Shown here piece by piece: positions 18,952-29,038 of a stretch of 64,000 bases of DNA. The notes beneath the pieces are model-generated. The model was not told where the DNA came from and ran no database searches. It saw nothing but the letters and a program-made list of their open reading frames with translations. Numbering within the stretch: position 1 is the stretch's first letter; each line of letters begins with the position of its first letter. The translations under genes were made by a program, and so were the position numbers. Source of the stretch: Cupriavidus sp. D384 (lineage in GTDB: Bacteria; Pseudomonadota; Gammaproteobacteria; Burkholderiales; Burkholderiaceae); contig NZ_BBQI01000095.1 of assembly GCF_001652915.1 (NCBI RefSeq), positions 150,562-214,561 of the forward strand. Direction: 5' to 3'.

Positions 18952-19973
18952 AGAGCAGCGTGAAGTGGCAGCAGGAAGGACACAACGTATTGCTGGTGAC
19001 GGTGGTCAGGACATGGGGCTCGTCGCCCCGGCCTGAAGGCGCGATGCTGGCGGTGCGCGACGACGGCCTTGTGGTCGGCTCGGTCTCGGGCGGATGCATC
19101 GAGGACGACATCATTTATCGCGTACACAAGGAAGGCATCAAGGCGACACGCCCCGAAGCCATGAAGTACGGCATCAGCGCCGAGGAGGCGCATCGCTTTG
19201 GCCTGCCATGCGGCGGCACCATCGAACTGGTGGCCGAACCGCTGGCGCCGCACAGCGGCATTGCCGAGCTGCTGCAGGCCGTGGAAGGCGGCCGGCTCGT
19301 GGCACGCTCGCTGGACATGGCTAGCGGCCGGGCCACGCTGGGCCATGCCGTGGCAACCGACGGCCTGACGTTCGACGGCCAGACGCTGCTGACCATCCAC
19401 GGGCCGCGCTACCGCATGCTGGTGATCGGCGCGGGCCAGTTGTCGAAGTACCTGTGCCAGATTGCCGTGGGCCTGGGCTTCCAGGTCACCGTCTGCGATC
19501 CGCGCGAGGAATACACCGAGACGTGGGATATTCCCGGCGTGACGATGGTGCGCACGATGCCCGACGACACGGTCGAGGCGATGAAGCTCGACGAGCGCTG
19601 CGCGGTGATCGCGCTCACGCACGACCCCAAGCTGGACGACCTGGCGCTGATGGAAGCGCTGCGCACGCCTGCGTTCTACGTGGGTGCGCTGGGATCTCGC
19701 CGCAACAACCAGGCGCGGCGCGAGCGGCTCAAGGAGTTCGACCTGACCGACCTGCAGCTTGCCCGGCTGCACGGCCCGGTGGGCATCTACATCGGCAGCC
19801 GCACGCCGCCGGAGATCGCGATCTCGATCCTGGCCGAGGTGGTGGCCGCCAAGAACCACGTATCGCTGCCTGACATCCTGCAGGTGGAAGGCGCCAAGGC
19901 CGCCCGCGAAATCGCGGCCGGCGAAGCCGAGTGTCCGATCCTGCCCGGCGGCGTCCCCGCCGCCCAGTCATGA
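18924..19973 (+). CDS. XdhC/CoxI-family molybdenum cofactor insertion factor
   Basis: The 349-residue protein combines an N-terminal XdhC/CoxI domain (WGSSPRPEGAMLAV, VSGGCIEDDI) with a C-terminal Rossmann-like XdhC_C domain (VIGAGQLSKYL near residue 170, YVGALGSRRNNQARR near 252). XdhC binds the molybdenum cofactor, protects it and inserts its sulfurated form into the apo-enzyme. The conserved Cys of SGGCIED is present. The start lies within the end of coxG, and the stop overlaps the next start in an ATGA. Its presence supports that the operon makes a fully matured molybdenum hydroxylase. Confidence 0.92.
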   Translation: MDSVDLEVLKSSVKWQQEGHNVLLVTVVRTWGSSPRPEGAMLAVRDDGLVVGSVSGGCIEDDIIYRVHKEGIKATRPEAMKYGISAEEAHRFGLPCGGTIELVAEPLAPHSGIAELLQAVEGGRLVARSLDMASGRATLGHAVATDGLTFDGQTLLTIHGPRYRMLVIGAGQLSKYLCQIAVGLGFQVTVCDPREEYTETWDIPGVTMVRTMPDDTVEAMKLDERCAVIALTHDPKLDDLALMEALRTPAFYVGALGSRRNNQARRERLKEFDLTDLQLARLHGPVGIYIGSRTPPEIAISILAEVVAAKNHVSLPDILQVEGAKAAREIAAGEAECPILPGGVPAAQS

Positions 19974-20575
19974 GCAAGTCCACCCGCGCCCCGCTGATCC
20001 TGAGCGACCTGCCCACCGGCATCCTGCTGGCCGCCGGCTTCGGCCGGCGCTTCGACCCCGCCGGCCTGCGCAACAAGCTGCTCGAAAAGCTGCCCGATGG
20101 CCGCACCGTGGCCTGGCGCAGCGCGCGCACACTGGCGGCCGGGCTGCCCAACTCGATTGCCGTGGTGCGTCCCGGCATGCCGGAGCTGGCCGAGGAACTG
20201 CGTCGCGGCGGCTGCAAGGTAGTGGAAGCCCCGGAGGCCGAGGCCGGCATGGGCGCGGCACTGCGCGCGGGCGTGGCGGCCTGTGCCGATGCGCGCGGCT
20301 GGGTGGTGGCACTGGCCGACATGCCGTGGCTGTCGATGGAACTGGTACGCGCGGTGGCGCTGACGATCACCTCGCGCGACACCATTGCCGCGCCGTGGCG
20401 CGACGGCCAGCGCGGCCACCCGGTGGGATTCGGCGCGGCGTGGAAAGACGAACTGCTGAAGCTGGACGGCGACGAGGGCGCGCGGGCCCTGCTGAAGTCG
20501 CAGCCGGTCACGCGCATCCTGACCGAGGACGACGGCGCGTTCCGGGATATCGACCTGCCAAAGGATCTTCACTGA
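19970..20575 (+). CDS. MobA/MocA-like nucleotidyltransferase (probable molybdopterin cytidylyltransferase)
   Basis: A 201-residue NTP-transferase with the signature LLAAGFGRRF near residues 18-27 and the DMPWLS metal motif near 115-120. The family includes MocA, which adds CMP to molybdopterin to give the MCD cofactor used by xanthine dehydrogenase-type enzymes in many bacteria. In the FGRRFD context it keeps the arginine pair expected at the nucleotide site. It overlaps the XdhC gene by four bases (ATGA). The link to MCD formation is inferred from the operon. An in-frame ATG 13 codons earlier lies inside xdhC and is less likely. Confidence 0.85.
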   Translation: MSKSTRAPLILSDLPTGILLAAGFGRRFDPAGLRNKLLEKLPDGRTVAWRSARTLAAGLPNSIAVVRPGMPELAEELRRGGCKVVEAPEAEAGMGAALRAGVAACADARGWVVALADMPWLSMELVRAVALTITSRDTIAAPWRDGQRGHPVGFGAAWKDELLKLDGDEGARALLKSQPVTRILTEDDGAFRDIDLPKDLH

Positions 20576-20588
20576 CTGGCAGTCTTCT

Positions 20589-20615
20589 CCCCTCTCTCAT
20601 TGCATGGGAGAGGGG
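20589..20615. terminator. Palindrome between convergent mocA-like gene and otsA
   Basis: A 12-bp stem (CCCCTCTCTCAT / ATGGGAGAGGGG, one T-G wobble) with a TGC loop lies between convergent genes ending at 20575 and 20644. It resembles the repeat at 16099-16122. It probably serves as a bidirectional 3'-end structure, though no T-run follows on either strand. Confidence 0.55.
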
Positions 20616-20643
20616 CGCAACATCAATCGGGGTAACCAAGCGG

Positions 20644-22038
<1,395 letters not shown>

Positions 22039-22069
22039 ATATCGCTTGTTGTTGTTGCCAATCCTTTCT

Positions 22070-23935
22070 TCAGATCACGGTGTCCCAGGGTGCCGACAAC
22101 CGCATGGCACCGTTGATCAGGCCGACCATCGAATAGGTCTGCGGGAAGTTGCCCCACATCTCTCCGGTGACCGGGTGAGTGTCTTCCGACAGCAATCCCA
22201 GCGGATTGCGCGCGGCCAGCATGGCCTCGAAAATCTCGCGCGCCTCCTCGCGCCGCCCGATGCGCGCCAGCGCGTCGATGCGCCAGAACGTGCAGATATT
22301 GAATGCCGTTTCGGGCTTGCCGAAATCGTCGGGCGCCTCGTAGCGCCGCATGTACGGCCCGTCGCACAACGACTCTTCCAGCGCCTTCACCGTGGACACG
22401 AAACGCGGGTCCTTGGGATCGATGAAATTGACCTCGGCCATCAGCAGTACGCTGGCGTCAAGCTCCTTGCCGCCAAAGCTCTCGGCAAACGCCTGGCGCT
22501 TCTCGTTCCACGATTCGTCCAGGATGCGCTGCTTCATGTGGCCGGCATGGTCGTGCCAGTAGGCGGCGCGCGCGGGCTGTTCGAGCTTTTCGGCGATCTT
22601 CGCCAGGCGGTCGCACGCCACCCAGCTCATCAGCGCCGAAGACGTGTGGATACGGGCGCGCGTACGCAGCTCCCACATGCCCGCGTCGGGCGTGCCGAAC
22701 ACGCGCACGGCCTGCTCGCCCACATCCTCCAGCCGGCGGAATTCGGCAGGGCCGCCGCGGTAGAGCAGCCGGTGATCGTGAAAGGCCTGCGCGGCGGCCA
22801 GCACCACGTTGCCGTAGACGTCGTGCTGGAAGTGCTCCTGCGCCTGGTTGCCCACGCGCACGGGACCCATGCCGCGATAGCCGCCCAGGTGATCGAGCAT
22901 GCTTTCCGGCAGTTCGCGTTCGAGCCCGATGCCGTAGAGAGGCTGGATATGCCCGTCCTGCGACTGCATCACCACATTGGACAGCCAGCGCAGGTAATCC
23001 TCCATGGTGCCCACCTCCGACAGGCTGTTCAGCGCACGCACCACGAAAAACGCGTCGCGCAGCCAGCAGAAGCGGTAGTCCCAGTTGCGGCCACTGCCCG
23101 GCGCCTCGGGGATGCTGGTGGTCATTGCGGCCACGATCGCGCCGGTTTCCTCGTAGAGCGACATCTTCAGCGTGATGGCGGCGCGGATCACGGCATCCTG
23201 CCATTCGCGCGGCACGGCCAGCCGGCGGCTCCAGAGACGCCAATACGAGGTGGTTTCCTGTTCGAAGTCGCGGGCGATGTCGTCCACGCCCTGCGTGAGC
23301 GTCTCGTCGGGCCCGAGAATGAAGTTGTAGCCGCGCGTGACCAGGAATGGCGTGTTCGACAGCACGTAGGCCAGCGGCGCGTCCGTGGTCAGGCGCAGCG
23401 TCATGTCGTCGCCGACAAAGCGCGCATGGCTGCTGCCGCGCGTCACCTGTGGCTTGATGCGGCCCCAGTTGAAACGCGGCGCCACCGTCACGCGCACCCG
23501 TGGCGCGCCCCGGATCGGGCGGATGCGCCGCACCAGCGTCAAGGGGCGGAAGTAGCGGCCCAGCCGGAAGAAGCGCGGGCAGAAATCGGTGATCTCCAGG
23601 CAGCTGCCGTGCTGGTCGATCAGCCGCGTGCGCAGGATGGCCGTGTTCGGCTCGTACCACTGCGTGGCTTCCTGGAAGTCCTCGATCTCGATATTGAAGT
23701 GGCCGGCGTTCTCGCTGGTATCGAGCAGCGCATTGAAGACGGGGTCGCCGTCGAAGCGCGGCATGCAGCACCAGACGATACGGCCACGGCCGTCGACCAG
23801 CGCCGAGAACGCGCAGTTGCCGATCATGCCGAGCGACAGCGACGGATCGGCCTGGCGGCAGGAGCTGTCCGAATCCGTATTGACCGCCGGCGCCTCGGTG
23901 GCAATGGCGGGGTTGAGGTTGGCAGGTTCACTCAC
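22070..23935 (-). CDS. Glycoside hydrolase family 15 protein (glucoamylase/trehalase-like)
   Basis: The 621-residue enzyme has an N-terminal beta-sandwich region and a C-terminal (alpha/alpha)6 GH15 domain. The substrate-binding phrase RNWDYRFCWLRDAFF and the C-terminal phrase GEMWGNFPQTYSMVGLI are visible. GH15 members include glucoamylases, dextranases and bacterial trehalases. Lying between otsB and otsA, a role in trehalose breakdown or turnover is plausible but not shown. Its start overlaps the otsB stop by four bases. No signal peptide is seen, so a cytoplasmic location is expected. Confidence 0.92.
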   Translation of the reverse strand: MSEPANLNPAIATEAPAVNTDSDSSCRQADPSLSLGMIGNCAFSALVDGRGRIVWCCMPRFDGDPVFNALLDTSENAGHFNIEIEDFQEATQWYEPNTAILRTRLIDQHGSCLEITDFCPRFFRLGRYFRPLTLVRRIRPIRGAPRVRVTVAPRFNWGRIKPQVTRGSSHARFVGDDMTLRLTTDAPLAYVLSNTPFLVTRGYNFILGPDETLTQGVDDIARDFEQETTSYWRLWSRRLAVPREWQDAVIRAAITLKMSLYEETGAIVAAMTTSIPEAPGSGRNWDYRFCWLRDAFFVVRALNSLSEVGTMEDYLRWLSNVVMQSQDGHIQPLYGIGLERELPESMLDHLGGYRGMGPVRVGNQAQEHFQHDVYGNVVLAAAQAFHDHRLLYRGGPAEFRRLEDVGEQAVRVFGTPDAGMWELRTRARIHTSSALMSWVACDRLAKIAEKLEQPARAAYWHDHAGHMKQRILDESWNEKRQAFAESFGGKELDASVLLMAEVNFIDPKDPRFVSTVKALEESLCDGPYMRRYEAPDDFGKPETAFNICTFWRIDALARIGRREEAREIFEAMLAARNPLGLLSEDTHPVTGEMWGNFPQTYSMVGLINGAMRLSAPWDTVI

Positions 23936-24732
23936 AACGGTTCCTCCCTTGCAGGCGATGGGGGTGAGAGGGGATCGAGCGGTTCTTCGCGGCGCGCCAT
24001 CAGATGGGTGAGCGCATGCGCGGAGCGATGCAGCCAGTCGCGCAGGACGGCGGGTCCCGCCACGCTGACAGAAGCAGCCGTGGCGCGCTGGCCCACCAGC
24101 AGGCCGACGCCGCCCAGTTCGCGCACCACGGTGAAGCCGGCTTCGTCGGTCACGTCGTCGCCGGCAAACAGCGGCATGCGGCCGGCAAACGGCGCCGAGC
24201 GCATGAATGTGGCAATCGCCCCGCCCTTGTCCACGCCGGCCGGCTTGATCTCGATGACCATCTTGCCGGGCAGCGCGTCGAGCCCCACCGCATCGCGCAG
24301 CACATCGGCCACGGCGGCGCGCACCAGCGGCTCCAGCTCCGGCACCTGGCGGTAGTGGATGGCGACGGCCACCGACTTGCGCTCCAGCTGCAGCCCTGGA
24401 TGCTTGAGCACCAGCGCTTCCAGCCTGGGCAGCAGCGGGCCGATGCCCGGCGCGGGCGGCCGGACGATGCTTTCGGCGCCATGGCGGAATTCCGCGCCAT
24501 GCACGCCGGCCGCCGGCAAACGCAGCGGTTGCAGGAAATAGTCGAGTTCGTCCACGGGACGTCCCGAGACGATGGCGAGCGCGCCGTCCAGGCAGGTGTG
24601 CAGCGCACGCAGCGTGCCAACCAGCTCGGGCTCCACCTGCACCAGGTCGGGGCGCGGCGCAAGGTCGGCCAGCGTCCCGTCGAAGTCCAGGAACAGCGCG
24701 GTGTTGGGTTCGATGAGAGGTAGGGGAGGCAT
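23932..24732 (-). CDS. otsB: Trehalose-6-phosphate phosphatase
   Basis: A HAD-superfamily phosphatase of 266 residues that removes phosphate from trehalose-6-phosphate. The nucleophile motif LDFDGTLADL is at about residues 14-23 (Asp16 and Asp18), and the late motif GDDVTDEAGF is present. The start MPPLPLIEP at 24732 places the catalytic motif at the usual distance from the N-terminus; a longer frame would add an unsupported 39 residues. It is first in its operon and diverges from ilvA across 188 bases. Confidence 0.94.
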   Translation of the reverse strand: MPPLPLIEPNTALFLDFDGTLADLAPRPDLVQVEPELVGTLRALHTCLDGALAIVSGRPVDELDYFLQPLRLPAAGVHGAEFRHGAESIVRPPAPGIGPLLPRLEALVLKHPGLQLERKSVAVAIHYRQVPELEPLVRAAVADVLRDAVGLDALPGKMVIEIKPAGVDKGGAIATFMRSAPFAGRMPLFAGDDVTDEAGFTVVRELGGVGLLVGQRATAASVSVAGPAVLRDWLHRSAHALTHLMARREEPLDPLSPPSPAREEPL

Positions 24733-24920
24733 CGCGTGAAACCGTAGCACGCCGATTTGACGAGCGTCCACCGGGCGCTGTCCTACAACAGTGCCCCTTG
24801 CGGCACCTGGGGCGCCATCATGCGAAGCTGGGGCCCGCATGTGCGTCATCCATTATCATTGGCGGTTTCCGCCGATTTTTCCGGCTTTTTTTGCCACGGC
24901 CAGCGTGGCGCCCGCAGACC

Positions 24921-26456
24921 ATGACCCGCACCCCCGCCAAGCCCGACTATTTGAAGAAGATCCTGACCGCCAAGGTCTACGACGTGGCCCAGGAGACCGA
25001 ACTGACCTACGCCCCCGCCCTGTCGGCGCGCACGAACAACGCGGTCTGGTTCAAGCGCGAGGACACCCAGCCCGTGTTCTCGTTCAAGTTGCGTGGGGCG
25101 TACAACAAGATGGCATCGCTGCGGCCCGAGGAACTCAAGCGCGGCGTGATCGCCGCATCGGCCGGCAACCATGCCCAGGGCGTAGCGCTGTCCGCCGCCC
25201 GGCTGCAGTGCAAGGCCATCATCTGCATGCCCACCACCACGCCGCAGGTGAAGATCGATGCCGTGCGCGAGCGCGGTGGCGAATGGGTGCAGATCGTGCT
25301 GCATGGCGAGTCGTACAGCGACGCGTACGTCCATGCCGCCGAGCTGGAAAAGAAACACAAGCTCACCTTCATCCACCCGTTCGACGACCCCGAGGTGATC
25401 GCCGGCCAGGGCACCATCGCCATGGAGATCCTGCGCCAGCACCCGGGCCCGATCCACGCGATCTTCGTCGCCATCGGCGGCGGCGGCCTGATTTCGGGCA
25501 TTGCCGCGTACGTGAAGGCCGTGCGCCCGGACATCAAGGTGATCGGCGTGCAGACGTTCGATTCCGACGCGATGAAGCGCTCGGTGGACGCCGGCAAGCG
25601 CGTGGAACTGAAGGATGTGGGCCTGTTCTCGGACGGCACCGCCGTCAAGCTGGTGGGCAAGGAAACCTTCCGCATTACGCGCGAGCTGGTGGACGACATC
25701 ATCCTGGTGGATACCGATGCAATCTGCGCGGGCCTGAAGGATGTCTTCCAGGACACCCGCAGCATCCTGGAGCCGGCCGGCGCGCTGGCCGTGGCGGGCC
25801 TGAAGGCCTACGCCGAGCGGGAGAAGCTCAAGGGCCAGCACCTGGTGGCGATTGCCTGCGGCGCCAACATGAACTTCGACCGCCTGCGCTTCGTGGCCGA
25901 GCGTGCCGAGGTGGGCGAGGCCCGCGAGGCCGTCTTCGCGGTGACCATCCCCGAGGAACGCGGCAGCTTCAAGCGCTTCTGCGAACAGGTTGGCACCCGC
26001 AGCGTGACCGAGTTCAACTACCGCATTGCGGACACCGGCGTGGCGCACATCTTCGTGGGCGTGCAGATCGCCAGCCGCGCCGAAAGCGACAAGATCGCCG
26101 CCAACTTCCGCCGCCATGGCTTCGACACGCTGGACCTGTCCAACGACGAACTGGCCAAGCAGCATATCCGCTACATGGTGGGCGGCCACTCGCCGCTGGC
26201 ACAGGACGAACTGCTGTACCGCTTCGAATTCCCCGAGCGCCCGGGCGCGTTGATGAAGTTCCTGTCGAGCATGAGCCCGAACTGGAACATCAGCCTGTTC
26301 CACTACCGGAACCAGGGCGCGGACACGTCGAATATCCTGGTCGGCATCCAGGTGCCGAAGAACGAAAAGCGCGAGTTCCGCAACTTTCTTTCCACGCTTG
26401 GCTACGTACACTGGGATGAGACCGACAACCCCGTCTACAAGCTGTTCCTGTCCTGA
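24921..26456 (+). CDS. ilvA: Biosynthetic threonine ammonia-lyase
   Basis: IlvA deaminates threonine to 2-oxobutanoate, the first step to isoleucine. The 511-residue product has the PLP fold (residues 1-330) with the PLP lysine in SFKLRGA (Lys56), SAGNHAQG (about 80-87) and the phosphate-binding glycine loop IGGGGL (about 186-191). It also has two C-terminal ACT-like domains (about 335-420 and 430-511) that allow feedback control by isoleucine and valine. The ATG at 24921 gives the family N-terminus MTRTPAKPDYLKKIL. queF follows 8 bases downstream, so the pair is probably one transcript. Confidence 0.97.
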   Translation: MTRTPAKPDYLKKILTAKVYDVAQETELTYAPALSARTNNAVWFKREDTQPVFSFKLRGAYNKMASLRPEELKRGVIAASAGNHAQGVALSAARLQCKAIICMPTTTPQVKIDAVRERGGEWVQIVLHGESYSDAYVHAAELEKKHKLTFIHPFDDPEVIAGQGTIAMEILRQHPGPIHAIFVAIGGGGLISGIAAYVKAVRPDIKVIGVQTFDSDAMKRSVDAGKRVELKDVGLFSDGTAVKLVGKETFRITRELVDDIILVDTDAICAGLKDVFQDTRSILEPAGALAVAGLKAYAEREKLKGQHLVAIACGANMNFDRLRFVAERAEVGEAREAVFAVTIPEERGSFKRFCEQVGTRSVTEFNYRIADTGVAHIFVGVQIASRAESDKIAANFRRHGFDTLDLSNDELAKQHIRYMVGGHSPLAQDELLYRFEFPERPGALMKFLSSMSPNWNISLFHYRNQGADTSNILVGIQVPKNEKREFRNFLSTLGYVHWDETDNPVYKLFLS

Positions 26457-26464
26457 GACCGACC

Positions 26465-27298
26465 ATGACGCTTCCTGAGCACTCGCCGCTGGGCAAGCCC
26501 TCGGCCTACAAGACCGAATACGACCCGACGCTGCTGTTCCCGATTCCGCGCCAGCCCAAGCGCACCGAGATCGGCCTGCCGGAAGGCAAGGCACTGCCGT
26601 TCTTCGGGGTCGATATCTGGAATGCCTACGAGGTGTCGTGGCTGAACCTCAAGGGCAAGCCGCAGGTGGCGCTGGCTGCGTTCATCATCCCGGCCGACAC
26701 GCCGAACATCGTCGAGTCGAAGTCGTTCAAGCTGTACCTGAACTCGTTCAACCAGAGCAAGCTCGCGTCGGCCGAGGCGCTGCAGCAACTGCTGCACCAC
26801 GACCTGTCCGAAGCCACGGGCGGCACGGTGCAGGTGCGGCTGGTGACCGAATCGGATCTGGGCACGCAGAAGATGGGCGAGCTGGACGGCCTGCTGCTGG
26901 ACCGCCTGGACATCGAGACCGACGTCTACGAACCCGATCCGACACTGCTCAAGGCCGATCAGGATGAATCGCCGGTGGAGGAATCGCTGGTGTCGCACCT
27001 GCTGAAGTCGAACTGCCTGGTGACCGGGCAGCCGGACTGGGGCAGCGTGCAGATCCGCTATGTGGGTGCACCGATCGACCAGGAAGGGCTGCTCAAGTAC
27101 CTGATCTCGTTCCGCAACCACAACGAATTCCACGAGCAGTGCGTGGAGCGGATCTTTACCGACGTGATGCGCATGTGCAAGCCGGTGAAGCTGGCCGTCT
27201 ACGCACGCTATACGCGCCGCGGCGGGCTGGACATCAACCCGTTCCGCACCAACTTCAACACGCCGTGGCCGGACAACCGGCGCAACGCGCGACAGTAA
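26465..27298 (+). CDS. queF: NADPH-dependent 7-cyano-7-deazaguanine reductase
   Basis: QueF reduces preQ0 to preQ1 in queuosine tRNA modification. At 277 residues it is the long, two-domain (E. coli-type) form. The ESKSFKLYLNSFNQSK substrate-binding motif is near residue 80. The catalytic Cys lies in SNCLVTGQPDWG near 184, and the C-terminal CKPVKLAVYARYTRRGG and INPFRTN motifs are present. No preQ1 riboswitch is seen, because the gene directly follows ilvA. Confidence 0.97.
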   Translation: MTLPEHSPLGKPSAYKTEYDPTLLFPIPRQPKRTEIGLPEGKALPFFGVDIWNAYEVSWLNLKGKPQVALAAFIIPADTPNIVESKSFKLYLNSFNQSKLASAEALQQLLHHDLSEATGGTVQVRLVTESDLGTQKMGELDGLLLDRLDIETDVYEPDPTLLKADQDESPVEESLVSHLLKSNCLVTGQPDWGSVQIRYVGAPIDQEGLLKYLISFRNHNEFHEQCVERIFTDVMRMCKPVKLAVYARYTRRGGLDINPFRTNFNTPWPDNRRNARQ

Positions 27299-27321
27299 TT
27301 TGCGCCTGCGCCGCCTTGCTC

Positions 27322-27340
27322 CCCGCCTCCGCAGGGCGGG
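27322..27340. terminator. GC hairpin between convergent queF and porin genes
   Basis: A 6-bp stem CCCGCC / GGCGGG with a 7-base loop lies in the 66-base gap of convergent genes. It is surrounded by CTCCCC/GGGAGAG tracts like the REP-like elements at 16099 and 20589, so it may be a decayed copy. Confidence 0.35.
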
Positions 27341-27364
27341 AGAGCGGGAGAACACAGGCCCTGC

Positions 27365-28789
27365 TCAAAACTCCGCGTGCGCCCGGATGCCGTAGAACCT
27401 GGCCGGACCACGGTCGCGGTTGTAGCCCGGATTTCGCACGTACTGGAAGTCCGGGCTCAGCGTCAACGTCTTCCACACCGCCACGCTGTAGTAGATCTCG
27501 ATGATCTGCTCCGGCCCGTAGCGCAGCGCGCCATCACCCAGGAAGGCCCCCAGGCCACCGGCGGCCAGGTAGTTGCGGTGCCCCGATCCCAGCATGTTCA
27601 CGGCCACGGCCAGGCCCACCTCGTCCTTCGGACGGCCCCAGCGCGCGCCTTTCATCGTGCCGCCGGCCGATACCTGCCGGCCGATTTCGGTAAAGGCATA
27701 GGTCTCGGTCTTGTCATCGGACCAGTTGGCGCGCAGGAACACGCCGGCATCGTCGGCCACTTCCTGCAGGAAGGCCAGCCCGACGCCCCACTTGCTGTGC
27801 TCGCGGCGCACGTCGGCCACATCGGGCGTCACGCCGTTGGCCTGGCCGAACGCGATGGCATCGTTGAACGCGCCCATGCGCGCCTTGTTGCGCCATAGCA
27901 GCAGGCGCGCCTGGCCGGGCCGTTCCGCGATGGTGTAGCGCTTTTCCAGCTCCAGCATCTGGCCGTAGTGCTCGAACAGGCGGGTGTCCAGCTCGCGCCC
28001 GTTCGATTCCAGCGGCTGCAGGAAATGGCCGGCGCGGGCCGACCAGCCATCGCCGATGTATTCGAGCGCCGCGCCCCAGTTATAGCCGCGCGAGTCGGCG
28101 GGATAGTCCCACGAGCCGTGCGTCATGAACGACCAGTTCATGAACTGCGTGCGCGGGTCCGATCCGTAGGGGTTCTGGTCGAACACATCGATCACGCCGA
28201 AATTGCCGGCGGTCAGCGTCAGGCGCTGCTTGTCGACCGTACGCGCGAACTGGTTGAAATCGGCGTCCAGTGTCTCTTCGCCGCCGCCCATGCCCCAGTA
28301 CTGCCGGATAAAGGCGCGGGCCCGATAGACCTTCGGGCTCGTGCTGGCGGTCTTGGCAAGCTCGCCGTTGCTCAGGCCGCCCATGCCGTGCAGATCCGAG
28401 AACGGCACGCCCTGTGCCACTTCGGGGTTGAGGTGGAATTCGGCGCCCTTCCACAGCCGCAGACCCAGGTCGAGCGTGGCGGTGAACGAATAGCTCTTGG
28501 CGCGATTCGGCGTCAGGCTGTTGTCGCCCGAATAGGGGGCACTGAACGCCGGCTTGCGCTGCCAGATATAGGTAGTCTGCCCATGGAATGCGAACGGGCT
28601 CTCCATGTCGTTCACGCGCGGCACGTTCGCTGCCGGCGCATTCACGGCCGGGACATCCGCGGGTGTCGTTTCCTGCGCGTGCGCCGCCGCCCACGGCAAT
28701 GCCGTACCCGCCACCATCCAGGCAGCAAGCTGACGGACAAAGCGCGGGCGGGGCCGCAGCACGGCGGCCAGGAGACGGAAACGCTGCAT
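27365..28789 (-). CDS. OprB-type carbohydrate-selective porin
   Basis: The 474-residue outer-membrane protein has a long signal peptide (about residues 1-38, ending AAAHAQE) and ends with the aromatic C-terminal pattern HAEF for barrel insertion. Recurring phrases such as RGYNWGAALEYIGDGW, FLQEVADDAGVFLRANW and EQIIEIYYSVAVWKTLTLSPDFQYVRNPGYN are typical of OprB-family porins, which admit glucose or other small carbohydrates. The start at 28789 is favoured over an ATG 22 codons upstream because it leaves a normal signal peptide. No transporter partner lies beside it. Confidence 0.88.
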   Translation of the reverse strand: MQRFRLLAAVLRPRPRFVRQLAAWMVAGTALPWAAAHAQETTPADVPAVNAPAANVPRVNDMESPFAFHGQTTYIWQRKPAFSAPYSGDNSLTPNRAKSYSFTATLDLGLRLWKGAEFHLNPEVAQGVPFSDLHGMGGLSNGELAKTASTSPKVYRARAFIRQYWGMGGGEETLDADFNQFARTVDKQRLTLTAGNFGVIDVFDQNPYGSDPRTQFMNWSFMTHGSWDYPADSRGYNWGAALEYIGDGWSARAGHFLQPLESNGRELDTRLFEHYGQMLELEKRYTIAERPGQARLLLWRNKARMGAFNDAIAFGQANGVTPDVADVRREHSKWGVGLAFLQEVADDAGVFLRANWSDDKTETYAFTEIGRQVSAGGTMKGARWGRPKDEVGLAVAVNMLGSGHRNYLAAGGLGAFLGDGALRYGPEQIIEIYYSVAVWKTLTLSPDFQYVRNPGYNRDRGPARFYGIRAHAEF

Positions 28790-28958
28790 AGGAAAACCCG
28801 GGACGCGGATGCACCACCCACGGGCACCCTTCTTGACAGGCGCGAGCATAGCCAAGCCGACATGACATGTCTATCCCGGTTTGCTGCATAGCAGCATTCC
28901 GCCAACGCTTGTTTTATCAACGCTTTGCGGTGGCGCAAAACCAATGTTGTAACCGTCC

Positions 28959-28986
28959 TTGTATTAATTAATCCGAAAATTAATAT
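28959..28986 (+). promoter_or_regulatory. Promoter and operator candidate of the TetR efflux operon
   Basis: TTGTAT (28959-28964), a 16-base spacer and TAATAT (28981-28986) make a reasonable sigma-70 promoter in an unusually AT-rich island. The spacer holds the perfect palindrome ATTAATTAAT (28963-28972), and ATTAAT is repeated at 28979-28984. That is a plausible site for autorepression by the TetR protein whose gene starts at 29039. Confidence 0.5.
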
Positions 28987-29038
28987 TCATCGGAGTACTC
29001 CCCCATCCCGACCCCGAAGGTCTCCCGGACTGGCTCCG

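Noticed and set aside
26440..26480. preQ1 riboswitch before queF
   Set aside because: Only eight bases separate ilvA and queF, with no room or motif for the aptamer.
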